Shown here: positions 15,599 through 24,240 of the stretch, in pieces
Position numbering within the stretch: position 1 is the first letter of the stretch
Layout of the letters: the number at the start of each line of letters is the position of its first letter
Assembly: GCA_947176895.1 (NCBI GenBank)
Contig: CAMWSK010000020.1
Coordinates: 1-45,721, forward strand
Length of the DNA: 45,721 nucleotides
DNA from: an uncultured Prevotellaceae bacterium
GTDB taxonomy: Bacteria > Bacteroidota > Bacteroidia > Bacteroidales > Bacteroidaceae
Direction of reading: 5' to 3'
Notes under the pieces: model-generated
The model's database searches: none
What the model was told of the DNA's origin: nothing
The model's input: the letters and a program-made list of their open reading frames with translations, nothing else
Program-made: the position numbers and the translations under genes

Positions 15599-17323
15599 TT
15601 ACTGCACCAGTGCCTTGGCTCTTTCCAGTGCCGTCTGGATGTTGGGGCAAATGTTTTCCTGGCTCATCACGGCATAGAAGCCTGCCTTTTTCAGTTGGCT
15701 GTGCACCTTGGGACTTACACCCGAAAGGATGACGTGGGTACCTTCGGCATGGTTCTGTTTGATGAGGGTCTGCAGGTTGTGGATACCCGTGGAGTCCATG
15801 AAGGGTACGCGGCGCATACGGATTACGCGCACCAAGGGGCGTTTCCGGTTCAGCTGGGAGCTCAGTTCCTCAAACTTGTTGGCGATGCCGAAGAAATAAG
15901 GGCCGTTGATTTCATATACGGTGCAGCCTTCGGGAATCTGCAGGTGCTCCTCGTGGGTGTCCACATCGGTGCCCATGCCGGGGTCCAGCTCGTTTTGGAT
16001 GACGCTGATTTCCGTCGTTTCCATCACGCGGTGGATAAACAGGGCGCAGGCCAGCACCAGTCCCACCTCGATGGCTATGGTCAGGTCGAAGATTACGGTA
16101 AGCAGGAAAGTGGCCAGCAACACGGTGACATCACTCTTCGGGCTGTTCAGCAGGGCCTTGAAGGTGCGCCATCCGCTCATGTTATAGCTCACAATCACCA
16201 GCACACCGGCCAACGAGGCCATGGGGATGTAGTTGGCCAGGGGCATCAGCACCAGCAGAATCAGCAGCAACACGACGGCATGAACCAATCCGGCCACGGG
16301 GGTGCGTCCGCCGTTGTTGATGTTGGTCATCGTGCGGGCGATGGCACCCGTGGCGGGGATGCCTCCGAAGAGGGGGCTGACCATGTTGGCCACTCCCTGG
16401 GCAATCAGTTCCATGTTGCTGTCGTGCTTGTCCGAAATCACGCCATCGGCCACCGTGGCCGAGAGCAGGCTTTCGATGGCTCCCAGGATGGCGATGGTGA
16501 AGGCCACGGGCATCATCTTCTGAATCAGTTCGAACGAGAGTCCCGGAACGGCCATCTCGGGCAGCTTGGCCTGAATCTGGAAGCGGTCGCCGATGGTGTC
16601 AACGCCCGTGATGCCTGCAAACTCCTTCAGCAGCAACACGGCCACCGTGCCCGCGATGATGCCATAAAGCGAACCGGGAATCTTGTTCAGCACAGGCACG
16701 TTCTTCAGCATCTTGGGCGAGAAGATGATGGTCAGTATGCTGCCGATGGCGATGATGAAGTTCCACAGGTTGAACGTGCTGATGTTCCGCCCATAGGCTA
16801 TCCACTTGCCGATGAAGTCGCCGGGCGTCTTCAGGGGGATGGTGATGGCCTCGCCCGTGGCGCTCACGGCCTGCTGGGTCAGGCCCAGCACATCGCCCAT
16901 CTGTGTGGTGAAGATGGTGACGGCGATACCCGCCGTGAAGCCGATGATGATGGGGTAGGGGATGAACTTGATGACGGTGCCCAGCTTGAAGGCTCCCAGG
17001 GCGATGAGGATGACGCCGGCCAGCATGGTGGCAATCAGCAGGCCCTGCAGGCCATATTCGGGATTGTTCACGATGCCATAGATGATGACGATGAAGGCAC
17101 CCGTGGGACCCCCGATCTGCACCTTGCTGCCGCCCAGCAGCGAAATCAGGAAACCCGCGATGATGGCGGTGATGATACCTTTCTCGGGAGTCACACCCGA
17201 GGCGATTCCGAACGCGATGGCCAGGGGCAGGGCCACGATGCCCACGATGATGCCTGCCATCAGATCTTTCATGAAGGTGTCCTTGTCATACCCCTTCAAA
17301 CAGTCAAACAGTCTTGGTTTCAT
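15599..17323 (-). CDS. SulP-family anion transporter with STAS domain
   Basis: 574 residues from ATG 17323 (MKPRLFDCLKGYDKD); the start at 17359 lies upstream of the typical family beginning and over the promoter. The N-terminal 430 residues hold the SulP membrane core, including GIIVGIVALPLAIAFGIASG and LLGGSKVQIGGPTGAF. The C-terminal STAS domain (about 455-574) has the MDSTGIHNLQ segment. SulP proteins carry sulfate, bicarbonate, dicarboxylates or other anions; the substrate is not decidable here. Its promoter is divergent from the POT transporter promoter. Confidence 0.92.
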   Translation of the reverse strand: MKPRLFDCLKGYDKDTFMKDLMAGIIVGIVALPLAIAFGIASGVTPEKGIITAIIAGFLISLLGGSKVQIGGPTGAFIVIIYGIVNNPEYGLQGLLIATMLAGVILIALGAFKLGTVIKFIPYPIIIGFTAGIAVTIFTTQMGDVLGLTQQAVSATGEAITIPLKTPGDFIGKWIAYGRNISTFNLWNFIIAIGSILTIIFSPKMLKNVPVLNKIPGSLYGIIAGTVAVLLLKEFAGITGVDTIGDRFQIQAKLPEMAVPGLSFELIQKMMPVAFTIAILGAIESLLSATVADGVISDKHDSNMELIAQGVANMVSPLFGGIPATGAIARTMTNINNGGRTPVAGLVHAVVLLLILLVLMPLANYIPMASLAGVLVIVSYNMSGWRTFKALLNSPKSDVTVLLATFLLTVIFDLTIAIEVGLVLACALFIHRVMETTEISVIQNELDPGMGTDVDTHEEHLQIPEGCTVYEINGPYFFGIANKFEELSSQLNRKRPLVRVIRMRRVPFMDSTGIHNLQTLIKQNHAEGTHVILSGVSPKVHSQLKKAGFYAVMSQENICPNIQTALERAKALVQ

Positions 17324-17346
17324 GCTCTTTACTCTAAAAACAGGTG

Positions 17347-17354
17347 CAAAGGTA
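17347..17354 (-). promoter_or_regulatory. -7 box of the SulP gene
   Basis: The minus strand reads TACCTTTG, a TAnnTTTG match, 24 bp upstream of the chosen start. It supports the start at 17323 rather than 17359. Confidence 0.6.
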
Positions 17355-17402
17355 GGCAAATAGTTGTTAAGTTATCGGTTTTTTTATGCTTTGGTGTCCA
17401 TA

Positions 17403-17436
17403 TTTTGCCAAAAACGCTAAATTTTCTTTATCTTTG
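17403..17436 (+). promoter_or_regulatory. Promoter of the POT transporter gene
   Basis: TTTTG at 17403-17407 and TATCTTTG at 17429-17436 are separated by 21 bp. The start codon is 66 bp downstream, after an A-rich leader. Confidence 0.65.
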
Positions 17437-17501
17437 TGATGCTTTCATGCTAAAAAACTATCAAAATAATATTATAAACAAAACCAAAAACAACTAAATC
17501 A

Positions 17502-19022
17502 ATGTTTGAAGGACATCCTAAAGGCCTGTGGGCCTTGTCGCTTGCCAACACGGGTGAACGCTTTGGCTACTACACCATGTTGGCCGTGTTCCTGTTCTTT
17601 TTGCAGGACAACTTCGGGTTCTCTATGGGAACCTCCAGTTCCATCCAGGCCATCTTCCTGGGCGTAGTGTATTTCGTTCCCCTCTTTGGTGGCATGCTGG
17701 CCGACCGTTACGGTTTCGGCAAGATGGTCACTACGGGCATCCTTGTGATGTTTCTGGGCTATCTGCTGCTGGCTTTGCCTTTGGGCTCCGGCACGTTTGC
17801 CTTGGGCGTGATGGCGTTGGCCCTGCTGTGTGTGTGCGTGGGCACCGGTCTGTTCAAGGGCAACCTGCAGGTGCTTGTGGGCAATCTGTATGACGACCCC
17901 CGCTATTCCGCCAAGCGCGACGAGGGTTTCAGCATCTTCTACATGGCCATCAACCTCGGCTCCATGTTCGCTGCCGCCGCAGCGCTGGGCGTGATGGCAT
18001 GGATGCAGAGTGAGTATGGCGTGAGCAAGGCCGACTCTTACCACTATGCCTTTGGTGTGGCCTGCATCTCGCTGATTATCTCCATCATCATCTACCGCGC
18101 CTTCCGAGGCACGTATGCCCATGCCGACCATGTGAAGGAGGTTGAGAAGACCGAAAGCAAGGCGGAAGAGCCCGAGCTTTCGCCCGCCGAAACCAAGGAG
18201 CGCATCGTGTGCCTTTGCCTGGTGTTCGCCGTGGTGATCTTCTTTTGGATGGCATTCCACCAGAACGGCATCACCATGAACCAGTTCGCACGTGAGTACA
18301 CGGCCACCAGCGCCACCGGTGCGATGAGTCTGATGTTCAACGTGTGGAACCTGGTGCTTGGCATCGTTGCCCTCTACGGCTTCCTGAATATCTTCCAGGC
18401 CAAGAGCGCGAAAGGCAAAATCACCGCTGCCGTTGCCTTGTTGGCTGCAGGAGGTGTTCTGGTTTATAAGGGCATGAACGCCACCGAGGCCGTTGCCGTG
18501 GACGCTCCCATCTTCCAGCAGTTCAACCCCTGCTTCGTGGTGGCTCTCACGCCTCTGGTGATGCTGGTGTTCAGTTGGCTGGAGAAGAGAGGCATCACGC
18601 TTACGGCTCCCACCAAGATTGGCTTGGGCATGCTGGTGGCCGCCTGCGCCTTCGTCATCCTGCTGATTGGCTCTTGGGGTCTGCCTCCCCAGGCCGAGCA
18701 GCTGGCCGCCACGGCTGCCGGCACGGCCACCTTCGCATCTCCCAACCTGCTTGTGAGCACCTACTTCGTGCTCACCGTGGCCGAGCTGCTGCTTTCGCCC
18801 ATCGGCATTTCGTTCGTCAGCAAGGTGGCTCCTCCCAAGTACAAGGGCATGATGATGGGCGGATGGTTTGTTGCCACCGCCATCGGCAACTTCCTCATCT
18901 CGATTCCCGGCTGGTTGTGGGGTCACGAGCTTTATGTGGTTTGGGGAGTGCTCATCAGCGTGTGTCTGGTTTCCGCCGTCTTCATCTTCTCGATTCTGAA
19001 GAAACTGAACAAGGTGGCTTAA
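17502..19022 (+). CDS. POT/PTR-family peptide transporter
   Basis: 506 residues, MFS fold with about 14 hydrophobic segments. The N-terminal family signature appears as ANTGERFGYYTM (residues 15-26), which keeps ERFxYY but has Asn16 where the first Glu of ExxERFxYY normally stands. FFGGMLADRYG-like and GTGLFKGNLQVLVGNLY segments are typical. It should import di- and tripeptides with protons. The missing first Glu, which belongs to the proton-coupling motif, could mean altered coupling or a different substrate. Single-gene transcription unit: its own promoter in front and a hairpin terminator after it. Confidence 0.9.
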   Translation: MFEGHPKGLWALSLANTGERFGYYTMLAVFLFFLQDNFGFSMGTSSSIQAIFLGVVYFVPLFGGMLADRYGFGKMVTTGILVMFLGYLLLALPLGSGTFALGVMALALLCVCVGTGLFKGNLQVLVGNLYDDPRYSAKRDEGFSIFYMAINLGSMFAAAAALGVMAWMQSEYGVSKADSYHYAFGVACISLIISIIIYRAFRGTYAHADHVKEVEKTESKAEEPELSPAETKERIVCLCLVFAVVIFFWMAFHQNGITMNQFAREYTATSATGAMSLMFNVWNLVLGIVALYGFLNIFQAKSAKGKITAAVALLAAGGVLVYKGMNATEAVAVDAPIFQQFNPCFVVALTPLVMLVFSWLEKRGITLTAPTKIGLGMLVAACAFVILLIGSWGLPPQAEQLAATAAGTATFASPNLLVSTYFVLTVAELLLSPIGISFVSKVAPPKYKGMMMGGWFVATAIGNFLISIPGWLWGHELYVVWGVLISVCLVSAVFIFSILKKLNKVA

Positions 19023-19056
19023 GCCAAAGGTTACATATTACATAATATAATTATAC

Positions 19057-19096
19057 AACGCCGCAGGTCTCGAAATGAGACTTGCGGCGTTCGTTT
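19057..19096 (+). terminator. Terminator of the POT transporter gene
   Basis: A 15-bp stem with one G-T pair (19057-19071 and 19077-19091), 5-base loop, then CGTTTT. It lies directly before repeat array 2. Confidence 0.85.
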
Positions 19097-19097
19097 T

Positions 19098-19180
19098 AAA
19101 ACATGAGGATGTTTTTCAAAAATGTGTTCATGTTTTGGGTAAAACATCGCGATGAGTGAGGCGAAACACCGCGATGTTTT
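19098..19180. repeat. Phased palindromic repeat array 2 (four units)
   Basis: Four units of the family also seen at 74-180 and 37855-37937. The right arms begin at 19109, 19130, 19152 and 19174, a period of 21, 22, 22 bp. The first two are of the ATGT/GTTC type; the last two have a CGCG centre (ACATCGCGATGA and ACACCGCGATGT), so the centre varies while the arms and spacing are kept. The array lies between a terminator and the promoter of the ABC operon. The remaining spacer, 19181-19289, shows nothing recognisable. Confidence 0.8.
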
Positions 19181-19289
19181 TCTAAATAATTTTCGACGTT
19201 TCTTAGCGGTTGATTTGCAGCTTGTTGTGAGTTTTTCGGAATCAAGCTGGCCTCCATGTATAAATTTTCAAAAAATAATTATGAAAAAG

Positions 19290-19321
19290 TTTGCGTATAT
19301 CCACAAACTTATCTACTTTTG
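19290..19321 (+). promoter_or_regulatory. Promoter of the ABC-GntR-nitroreductase operon
   Basis: TTTG at 19290-19293 and TACTTTTG at 19314-19321 are separated by exactly 20 bp, an excellent Bacteroidota promoter. The start codon is 25 bp after the -7 box. Confidence 0.75.
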
Positions 19322-19323
19322 CA

Positions 19324-19345
19324 GTGTACTATTAAACTATTACGC
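19324..19345. promoter_or_regulatory. Candidate GntR operator
   Basis: An imperfect dyad with half-sites GTGTACTA and TATTACGC (6 of 8 positions symmetric), which also holds the direct repeat ACTATTA at 19328-19334 and 19336-19342. It fills the space between the -7 box and the start codon, where a bound repressor would block transcription. The GntR gene in the same operon is the likely binder. Confidence 0.4.
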
Positions 19346-19346
19346 T

Positions 19347-20036
19347 ATGATACATGTGCAAGACATCACCTTTGGCTATCGGAAGAACCAGAAGGTGTGG
19401 GAGAATTTCTCCATTGAGTTTAAGGACGGCGGCATCTATGGCCTGCTGGGAAAGAACGGTGTGGGCAAGAGCACATTGCTCTATCTCATCAGCGGACTGC
19501 TGCGTCCTGCGGAGGGAATGGTGGATGTGGACGGACACATGCCCCATAAGCGCGAGGTAGCTTTCCTGCAGGACATCTTCATCGTGCCCGAGGAGTTTGC
19601 CCTGCCCAACGTCAGCCTCAGGCAGTATGTGGCGGCCATCCGTCCTTTCTATCCCAACTTCAGCGTCGAGACGCTGCACATGGTGTTGGGCGAGTTCGGT
19701 ATGGGTGCGGAGCAGCACCTGGGGCAGTTGTCGATGGGTCAGAAAAAGAAGGTGTATGTGGCTGTGGCCTTGGCTTCCAACACGCGCTACCTGCTGATGG
19801 ACGAGCCTACCAATGGGTTGGACATCCTCTCGAAAAAACAGTTCCGCAGGGCAGTGGTGGCCGGGATGAATCCGCAAAAGACTTTGATTGTCAGCACTCA
19901 CAACGTGCATGATGTGGAAAACCTGCTGGACCACGTGGTGATTGTGAGCAACAAGGGTGTGCTGCTGGAGCAGGCCATAGGTGCTGATTCCGTGGATTTG
20001 GAGAACCTGTTCGTGGAAACCGTGGGGAGAGAGTGA
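19347..20036 (+). CDS. ABC transporter ATP-binding protein
   Basis: 229 residues from ATG 19347 (MIHVQDITFGYRK); the longer frame from 19152 crosses the promoter and was rejected. Walker A is GLLGKNGVGKSTLL (about residues 33-46), the signature motif is the variant LSMGQKKK, and Walker B is YLLMDEPTNGLD. It pairs with the permease encoded 32 bp downstream. The arrangement ATPase, permease, YtrA-type GntR regulator is known for drug, peptide or envelope-stress ABC exporters. Substrate unknown. Confidence 0.92.
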   Translation: MIHVQDITFGYRKNQKVWENFSIEFKDGGIYGLLGKNGVGKSTLLYLISGLLRPAEGMVDVDGHMPHKREVAFLQDIFIVPEEFALPNVSLRQYVAAIRPFYPNFSVETLHMVLGEFGMGAEQHLGQLSMGQKKKVYVAVALASNTRYLLMDEPTNGLDILSKKQFRRAVVAGMNPQKTLIVSTHNVHDVENLLDHVVIVSNKGVLLEQAIGADSVDLENLFVETVGRE

Positions 20037-20068
20037 ACGATTGATTAACAGATAAAAGAAATAGAATT

Positions 20069-20932
20069 ATGAAAAAGATTATTGATTTTGCCCGTTGGGA
20101 TTTGGCCATACACCGCAACACCTACACCCGTTTCCTGTGGATGTTGGCATTGGGGGCGGCTGTTCCTACGATTATCTATCTGATCAGCCTGGTCTACGCG
20201 TCTTTTTGGGGCAACGCCGAAATGCCGATGCTTATATGTAAGTTTGAACGCACAAACCGCGAGGCAGCGCGTGCCACCCAGTTCATCATCGGATTGGTTC
20301 AGCTGTTCAGTATCGGCCAGATGTGCTACACACTGAAGGACAGGGCCAACCGACTCAGTGAGTTTATGCTGCCCGCGTCGCAAAAAATGAAATTCCTGTG
20401 GCGTGTGTTGCTGGTCACGGTAGGTGTTTTCCTGCTGGGGCAGGTATTGGTTGTCCTTTTGGGTTTGATTCGTTATCTGTTCACGGCCATGTTCTTGGGC
20501 TTCGACTCTTTAAGTACGGTCTTCTACGACTATGATGGTGTCTCATTCTCGTGTTTCTGGAGCGATATTGCTAAGGTGAACAGCGGGATTTCCAGGCAAA
20601 CCGGTGGGTTGGTTCCGTCCGTGTATATCGTGCTTGTGATGATGATGGTTTGGGGTGTCGCCTTCCTGTCGGTCTATGCCTTGGCTTCGGCCTATAAGTT
20701 CAGTCGCGGAGTCCTCTATGGAACTTTGGTTCATTGTGCTGTGTTCTTCGCCATGGTGTTTCTTTTGTCCGGAAACTTCACCATTTTCGAGTCCTATGAA
20801 CCGAGTCCCAGGGATTGGGGTTGGTTCATGTATGGGTTTACCTTTGTTCATTTGCTCATTCTGACGGGTTGCTGGTGGGGAGCCTGGCGCTTGTATCGTA
20901 ATGCCCAGCTCACCGGCCGGCGCAACCCTTAA
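20069..20932 (+). CDS. ABC transporter permease
   Basis: 287 residues with six hydrophobic segments, roughly at 22-44, 70-90, 110-135, 185-210, 222-245 and 255-275. No signature beyond ABC-2-like topology is seen; the call rests on position directly after the ATPase gene. A 50-residue polar loop lies between segments 3 and 4. Translocated substrate unknown. Confidence 0.75.
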   Translation: MKKIIDFARWDLAIHRNTYTRFLWMLALGAAVPTIIYLISLVYASFWGNAEMPMLICKFERTNREAARATQFIIGLVQLFSIGQMCYTLKDRANRLSEFMLPASQKMKFLWRVLLVTVGVFLLGQVLVVLLGLIRYLFTAMFLGFDSLSTVFYDYDGVSFSCFWSDIAKVNSGISRQTGGLVPSVYIVLVMMMVWGVAFLSVYALASAYKFSRGVLYGTLVHCAVFFAMVFLLSGNFTIFESYEPSPRDWGWFMYGFTFVHLLILTGCWWGAWRLYRNAQLTGRRNP

Positions 20933-20952
20933 CCAAATAAAAGATTGTGATT

Positions 20953-21327
20953 ATGAAGTTTAAGAATAACAGCCCCATCTATATGCAGATAGCCGACGAG
21001 CTGTGCCGCCGCATCCTGGCCGGCGAGTACGCCGAGGAGGAGAAGATGCCCTCCGTGCGCGAGACGGCTGTGGAGATGGAAGTGAACGTGAACACGGTGA
21101 CCCGTGCGTTCGAGTGGTTGCAACAGAACCAGGTGGTGCAGGTGGCCCGCGGCATGGGCAACTTTGTGGCTCTGGGAGCGAAAGAGAAGATTTCCGGCCT
21201 GCAGCGCGACGAGTTTTTCCACGGCTATCTGCCCGACTTGTTCCGTCGCATGCAGTTGTTGGATATCTCCATGGAGCGCGTGGTGGAGGAGTATGGACAT
21301 TTCAAGGAAGCATCGGAAAATGATTGA
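20953..21327 (+). CDS. GntR-family regulator, YtrA subfamily
   Basis: 124 residues from ATG 20953; a GTG six bases upstream is possible. The N-terminal winged helix is typical (SPIYMQIADELCRRILAGEY, then MPSVRETAVEMEVNVNTVTRAFEWL). The C-terminal part is short (about 50 residues), as in the YtrA subfamily, which usually represses a neighbouring ABC transporter operon in response to antibiotics or envelope stress. It lies in that operon here, and a dyad that could be its operator is found at 19324-19345. Its stop overlaps the next gene by 8 bp. Confidence 0.9.
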   Translation: MKFKNNSPIYMQIADELCRRILAGEYAEEEKMPSVRETAVEMEVNVNTVTRAFEWLQQNQVVQVARGMGNFVALGAKEKISGLQRDEFFHGYLPDLFRRMQLLDISMERVVEEYGHFKEASEND

Positions 21328-22159
21328 GATTTCGATAGAGCAAGGGAAATGTACGCGTTGCGGACGCTGTGTGAAGGTGTGTCCTTTGGAGTCGTTCCTG
21401 GCCGGGAAAGGCCGGGTGCCCCGGGTGGAGCGCCAGCAGAACTGCATCGAGTGCGGGCATTGCGTGGATGTGTGCCTGGGTGGTTGCATCCGCCACAGCA
21501 GCTTTCCCGAGAGTAAGATACACGAGGTGAAGCGCGAGCTCCTGCCCACGCCCGGGCAGCTGATGGAGCTGATACGCAGCCGGCGAAGCAATCGGACCAT
21601 CACCCGCAAGCCTGTTCCCCAAGAGGCGATTGACGACATACTGGAGGCCGCCCGCTATGCGCCCACGGCAGAGAACACCCGCAATGTGCGGGTCACCGTG
21701 ATACGTGATGCCGAGGCTGTCGGGGCGGTGGAGGACAGCGTGATGCGTTTCTTCGTGAGGCTGGCGGGCGTATTGATGAGTCGCCCCGTGGCTCCGCTCA
21801 CCCGGCTGCTGGCTCCCGACCTGTATAAAGGGGGCTTGGAACTGAAACGCTTTGAGCGCAGCTGGCTGGCGGGTGAACGGCCCTGCACGTGCAACTCCAC
21901 GGTCTTGCTCTGTTTCTCGGCTCCTTCGGGGTATGACTTTGCCATGCACGACTGCAACCTGGCCTACCAGAATGCTTCGCTGATGGCCGAGGCTCATGGC
22001 ATCTCGCAGGTTTACATGGGACTGATCGGTGTGGCAATGAAAATGAAAGGCAAGCGGTCGGCCCGCAAGCTGTTGGGTATTCCCCGCGGGCACAAACTCT
22101 GTGCCATGATGGGATTGGGCGTTCCCGCATTCCGATATGAACGCTACACCGAGCGGTAG
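21320..22159 (+). CDS. Ferredoxin-nitroreductase fusion protein
   Basis: 279 residues from ATG 21320; a longer frame from 21104 overlaps the GntR gene in another frame. The N-terminal part (1-60) has two [4Fe-4S] motifs, CTRCGRCVKVCP and CIECGHCVDVC. The rest is a nitroreductase-type FMN fold beginning SRRSNRTITRKPVPQEAIDDILEAARYAPTA. Electrons would pass from the clusters to FMN. Natural substrates of this fused group are unknown. Co-transcription with a YtrA-type ABC operon, with an 8-bp overlap to the regulator gene, suggests a role in the same stress response. Followed by a convergent-gene terminator. Confidence 0.88.
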   Translation: MIEISIEQGKCTRCGRCVKVCPLESFLAGKGRVPRVERQQNCIECGHCVDVCLGGCIRHSSFPESKIHEVKRELLPTPGQLMELIRSRRSNRTITRKPVPQEAIDDILEAARYAPTAENTRNVRVTVIRDAEAVGAVEDSVMRFFVRLAGVLMSRPVAPLTRLLAPDLYKGGLELKRFERSWLAGERPCTCNSTVLLCFSAPSGYDFAMHDCNLAYQNASLMAEAHGISQVYMGLIGVAMKMKGKRSARKLLGIPRGHKLCAMMGLGVPAFRYERYTER

Positions 22160-22202
22160 AAGAAAAATTTAGTTTTAGTGTTTTGTTATGATAAACAATA
22201 AG

Positions 22203-22240
22203 GGAAAGGGGGACATCCGCGACGGACACTCCCCCTTTCC
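22203..22240. terminator. Terminator between convergent genes
   Basis: A perfect 10-bp inverted repeat, GGAAAGGGGG at 22203-22212 and its complement at 22231-22240, with an inner TCCG/CGGA stem. It lies between the ferredoxin-nitroreductase (+) and flavin reductase (-) stop codons. Confidence 0.75.
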
Positions 22241-22255
22241 GCTTGGGTATACCCT

Positions 22256-22801
22256 TTATTCGTTGACGTATGCATCAATGATTTCCACCACATACATCTT
22301 GTGGAGGCCGTTGGTGATTCCGCTATCGCGTTGCTTGGCGGCTTCGCTCACGGTGTACCATCTGTCCAAAAGTTGCTTGTCGATAAAGCACTCGGATTTC
22401 AAATCATCGGCGTAGAGTTTGCGGCCCACGAGCGTGAGGCGGGATTGGCTGTAGGCAACGGCACCCTGTTCGGTTGGTTCGATGGTCAGTCCGCAGGCGA
22501 CTATTTTGTTCATGTCGCGTCCGGATTTTGTACCACAAATCTGGTAGATTTGGCGGGCATCCTTGCTTGTTCCCAAGAACGATAGCGTGAGCAGGTCGCT
22601 TTGTTCGGCAAACTCATAGGTGTAGCGCTCCGGGCGGATGAAAACGAAGGCCACGGGTTTGTTCCACAACCAGCCGATGCCGCCCCATGAGGCCGTCATC
22701 ATGTTGAAGTGTTCGGCATCGCCCGCCGTCACCAACATCCACTCTTTGCCAATCGTTTCAAAGAAGTTGTCTTTCAGTTCCTTTACATCAATCTGTTTCA
22801 T
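22256..22801 (-). CDS. Flavin reductase-like FMN-binding protein
   Basis: 181 residues from ATG 22801 (MKQIDVKELKDNFF); the frame extends upstream to 22861 but crosses the promoter. It has the split-barrel flavin-binding pattern: WMLVTAGDAEHFNMMTASWGGIGWLWNKPVAFVFIRPERYTYEFAE near the N-terminus. Such proteins bind FMN and act as flavin reductases or unknown oxidoreductases. Single-gene unit with a strong promoter in front. Confidence 0.85.
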   Translation of the reverse strand: MKQIDVKELKDNFFETIGKEWMLVTAGDAEHFNMMTASWGGIGWLWNKPVAFVFIRPERYTYEFAEQSDLLTLSFLGTSKDARQIYQICGTKSGRDMNKIVACGLTIEPTEQGAVAYSQSRLTLVGRKLYADDLKSECFIDKQLLDRWYTVSEAAKQRDSGITNGLHKMYVVEIIDAYVNE

Positions 22802-22830
22802 TCTTCGGTAGTTGTTAGTTTTTGTGAGGA

Positions 22831-22861
22831 CAAAAGTACAAATATTCTTGCGCCATATCAA
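22831..22861 (-). promoter_or_regulatory. Promoter of the flavin reductase gene
   Basis: On the minus strand, TTG (22859-22861) is followed after 20 bp by TACTTTTG (22831-22838). It lies 29 bp before the start codon. The 175 bp between here and the end of the TlpA-like gene show nothing else. Confidence 0.7.
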
Positions 22862-23036
22862 CGGTGAACTTGAAGCGAGTGCACTATTCGTGTCTTACGG
22901 AATACTACGGGAAACTGCATCCTGTGTTGTGTGGTGTCCTGTGGAGCGAGTGGAAACTGCGCAAACGAAGGGAAAAAGGTGGCAACATTGGCAAAGTAAA
23001 CAAAAAAGAGTGAGTCACGAGAATAGGGGTAGGGGC

Positions 23037-24212
23037 CTACTTCACCAGTTCTGCGACCTTGCTTTTCAACGAACCTTCGCCGTATCCGCTCCACATCTCC
23101 AGAATTTTGCCTTCGGGGGAAATCATCACGAAGTGGGGGATGCCGCTTACTCGATAGGCCGCGGCCAGTCCTGTGTTGCCGCGCCGCAACTCGTTCCACT
23201 GGTTGCCCTGCAGTTTTTCCTCGGCAACAAACTTTTTCCATGCTTGGTCGGGGTCGGTACTGATGCTTACTACCTCCATCTTTCCGCGGTAGGTTTCTTC
23301 GATTTCCCTTATCTCGGGCATCGCCATGCGGCAAGGGCCACAGCCCATGCTCCAGAAGTCCAGCAGAATATACTTGCCCCTGAACTCGGCAAGATGATGG
23401 ACTTGGCCGTTGACATCGTACAGGTCCCCGTCCGCCATGTCGTTGTTGACCTCCACGGTTTGGAACGTGTTCATGTATTCTTCAATGGCCTGTCCCGCCG
23501 GTGTCGCCTTGTCGACCTCCGACATGCGGGTATATAAGGTTTGTATCCTGTCGTGGTATCCTAATTCAGGGGATGCCTGATTCATTTCCGTGTAACGAAC
23601 CAGATAGTCCAACCAGACGGACGAGATGGGGGCTGTGAGCATGTAGTTCAGTTCGGCATCGGAGATGATGCTTTCCTCCTTATTATCTAAAGTGTATAGC
23701 GAGTCCGGTTTCTCGCGATCTTCGCTTGTCAGTCCGTGCTTGTAGTGAAGAGCGTTTTCCTCTATACTAATTTGATTGATGCGTCTTCTGTTGTCGGGGC
23801 ATAGTGCCATGAAGTCGTTAGTGTACTTCTGTTCGGCAACGTCGCTGTTTACTTTCCACAGTTGAATCAACTTGTCCTTGCCTTTCACCACGACACGTTT
23901 GCCCGATTGAACCCACACATCCAGACTGGTGCTGGGAAATTCCGTGCTTCGAGCTACCAGGCACATCCTATGCGCTTCCGTGTCTCCAATCGTGTCGCGC
24001 AAGGTGAACCGTCCGTTGATGATAGTGTCGTAAGTCACGGTCGTCAACAACCTACCTTCATTTCGCATGAGTTGCATGATGATGCTATCGGGAACGCCGG
24101 TCACGTGGCCTTCAATCAGAAACTCGCCTTCGGGCACGTGGGTGTGCGTGTGGCAACCTGCAAGCAGACTTCCCGCAACAAGCAGGGAAAGGAGCGATGC
24201 TTTGTGCTTCAC
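23037..24212 (-). CDS. TlpA-like thioredoxin-fold lipoprotein (DUF4369-type N-terminus)
   Basis: 391 residues if started at GTG 24212, which gives a proper lipoprotein signal (MKHKASLLSLLVAGSLLAGC) 28 bp after a good promoter. The ATG at 24296 lies upstream of that promoter and was rejected. The N-terminal half (about 30-230) resembles the beta-rich DUF4369 region that precedes many Bacteroidota thioredoxins. The C-terminal thioredoxin domain has the redox motif WSMGCGPCRM (Cys about residues 289 and 292) and the cis-proline segment SGIPHFVMI. Likely a periplasm-facing disulfide reductase. Confidence 0.85.
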   Translation of the reverse strand: MKHKASLLSLLVAGSLLAGCHTHTHVPEGEFLIEGHVTGVPDSIIMQLMRNEGRLLTTVTYDTIINGRFTLRDTIGDTEAHRMCLVARSTEFPSTSLDVWVQSGKRVVVKGKDKLIQLWKVNSDVAEQKYTNDFMALCPDNRRRINQISIEENALHYKHGLTSEDREKPDSLYTLDNKEESIISDAELNYMLTAPISSVWLDYLVRYTEMNQASPELGYHDRIQTLYTRMSEVDKATPAGQAIEEYMNTFQTVEVNNDMADGDLYDVNGQVHHLAEFRGKYILLDFWSMGCGPCRMAMPEIREIEETYRGKMEVVSISTDPDQAWKKFVAEEKLQGNQWNELRRGNTGLAAAYRVSGIPHFVMISPEGKILEMWSGYGEGSLKSKVAELVK

Positions 24213-24240
24213 ATCTTGGAGTATTTTGACGTTACTCCAA

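Noticed and set aside
15518..17497. 659-codon open frame on the plus strand
   Set aside because: Antisense shadow of the SulP gene; His/Gln/Gly-rich composition is typical of the reverse complement of a GC-rich gene.
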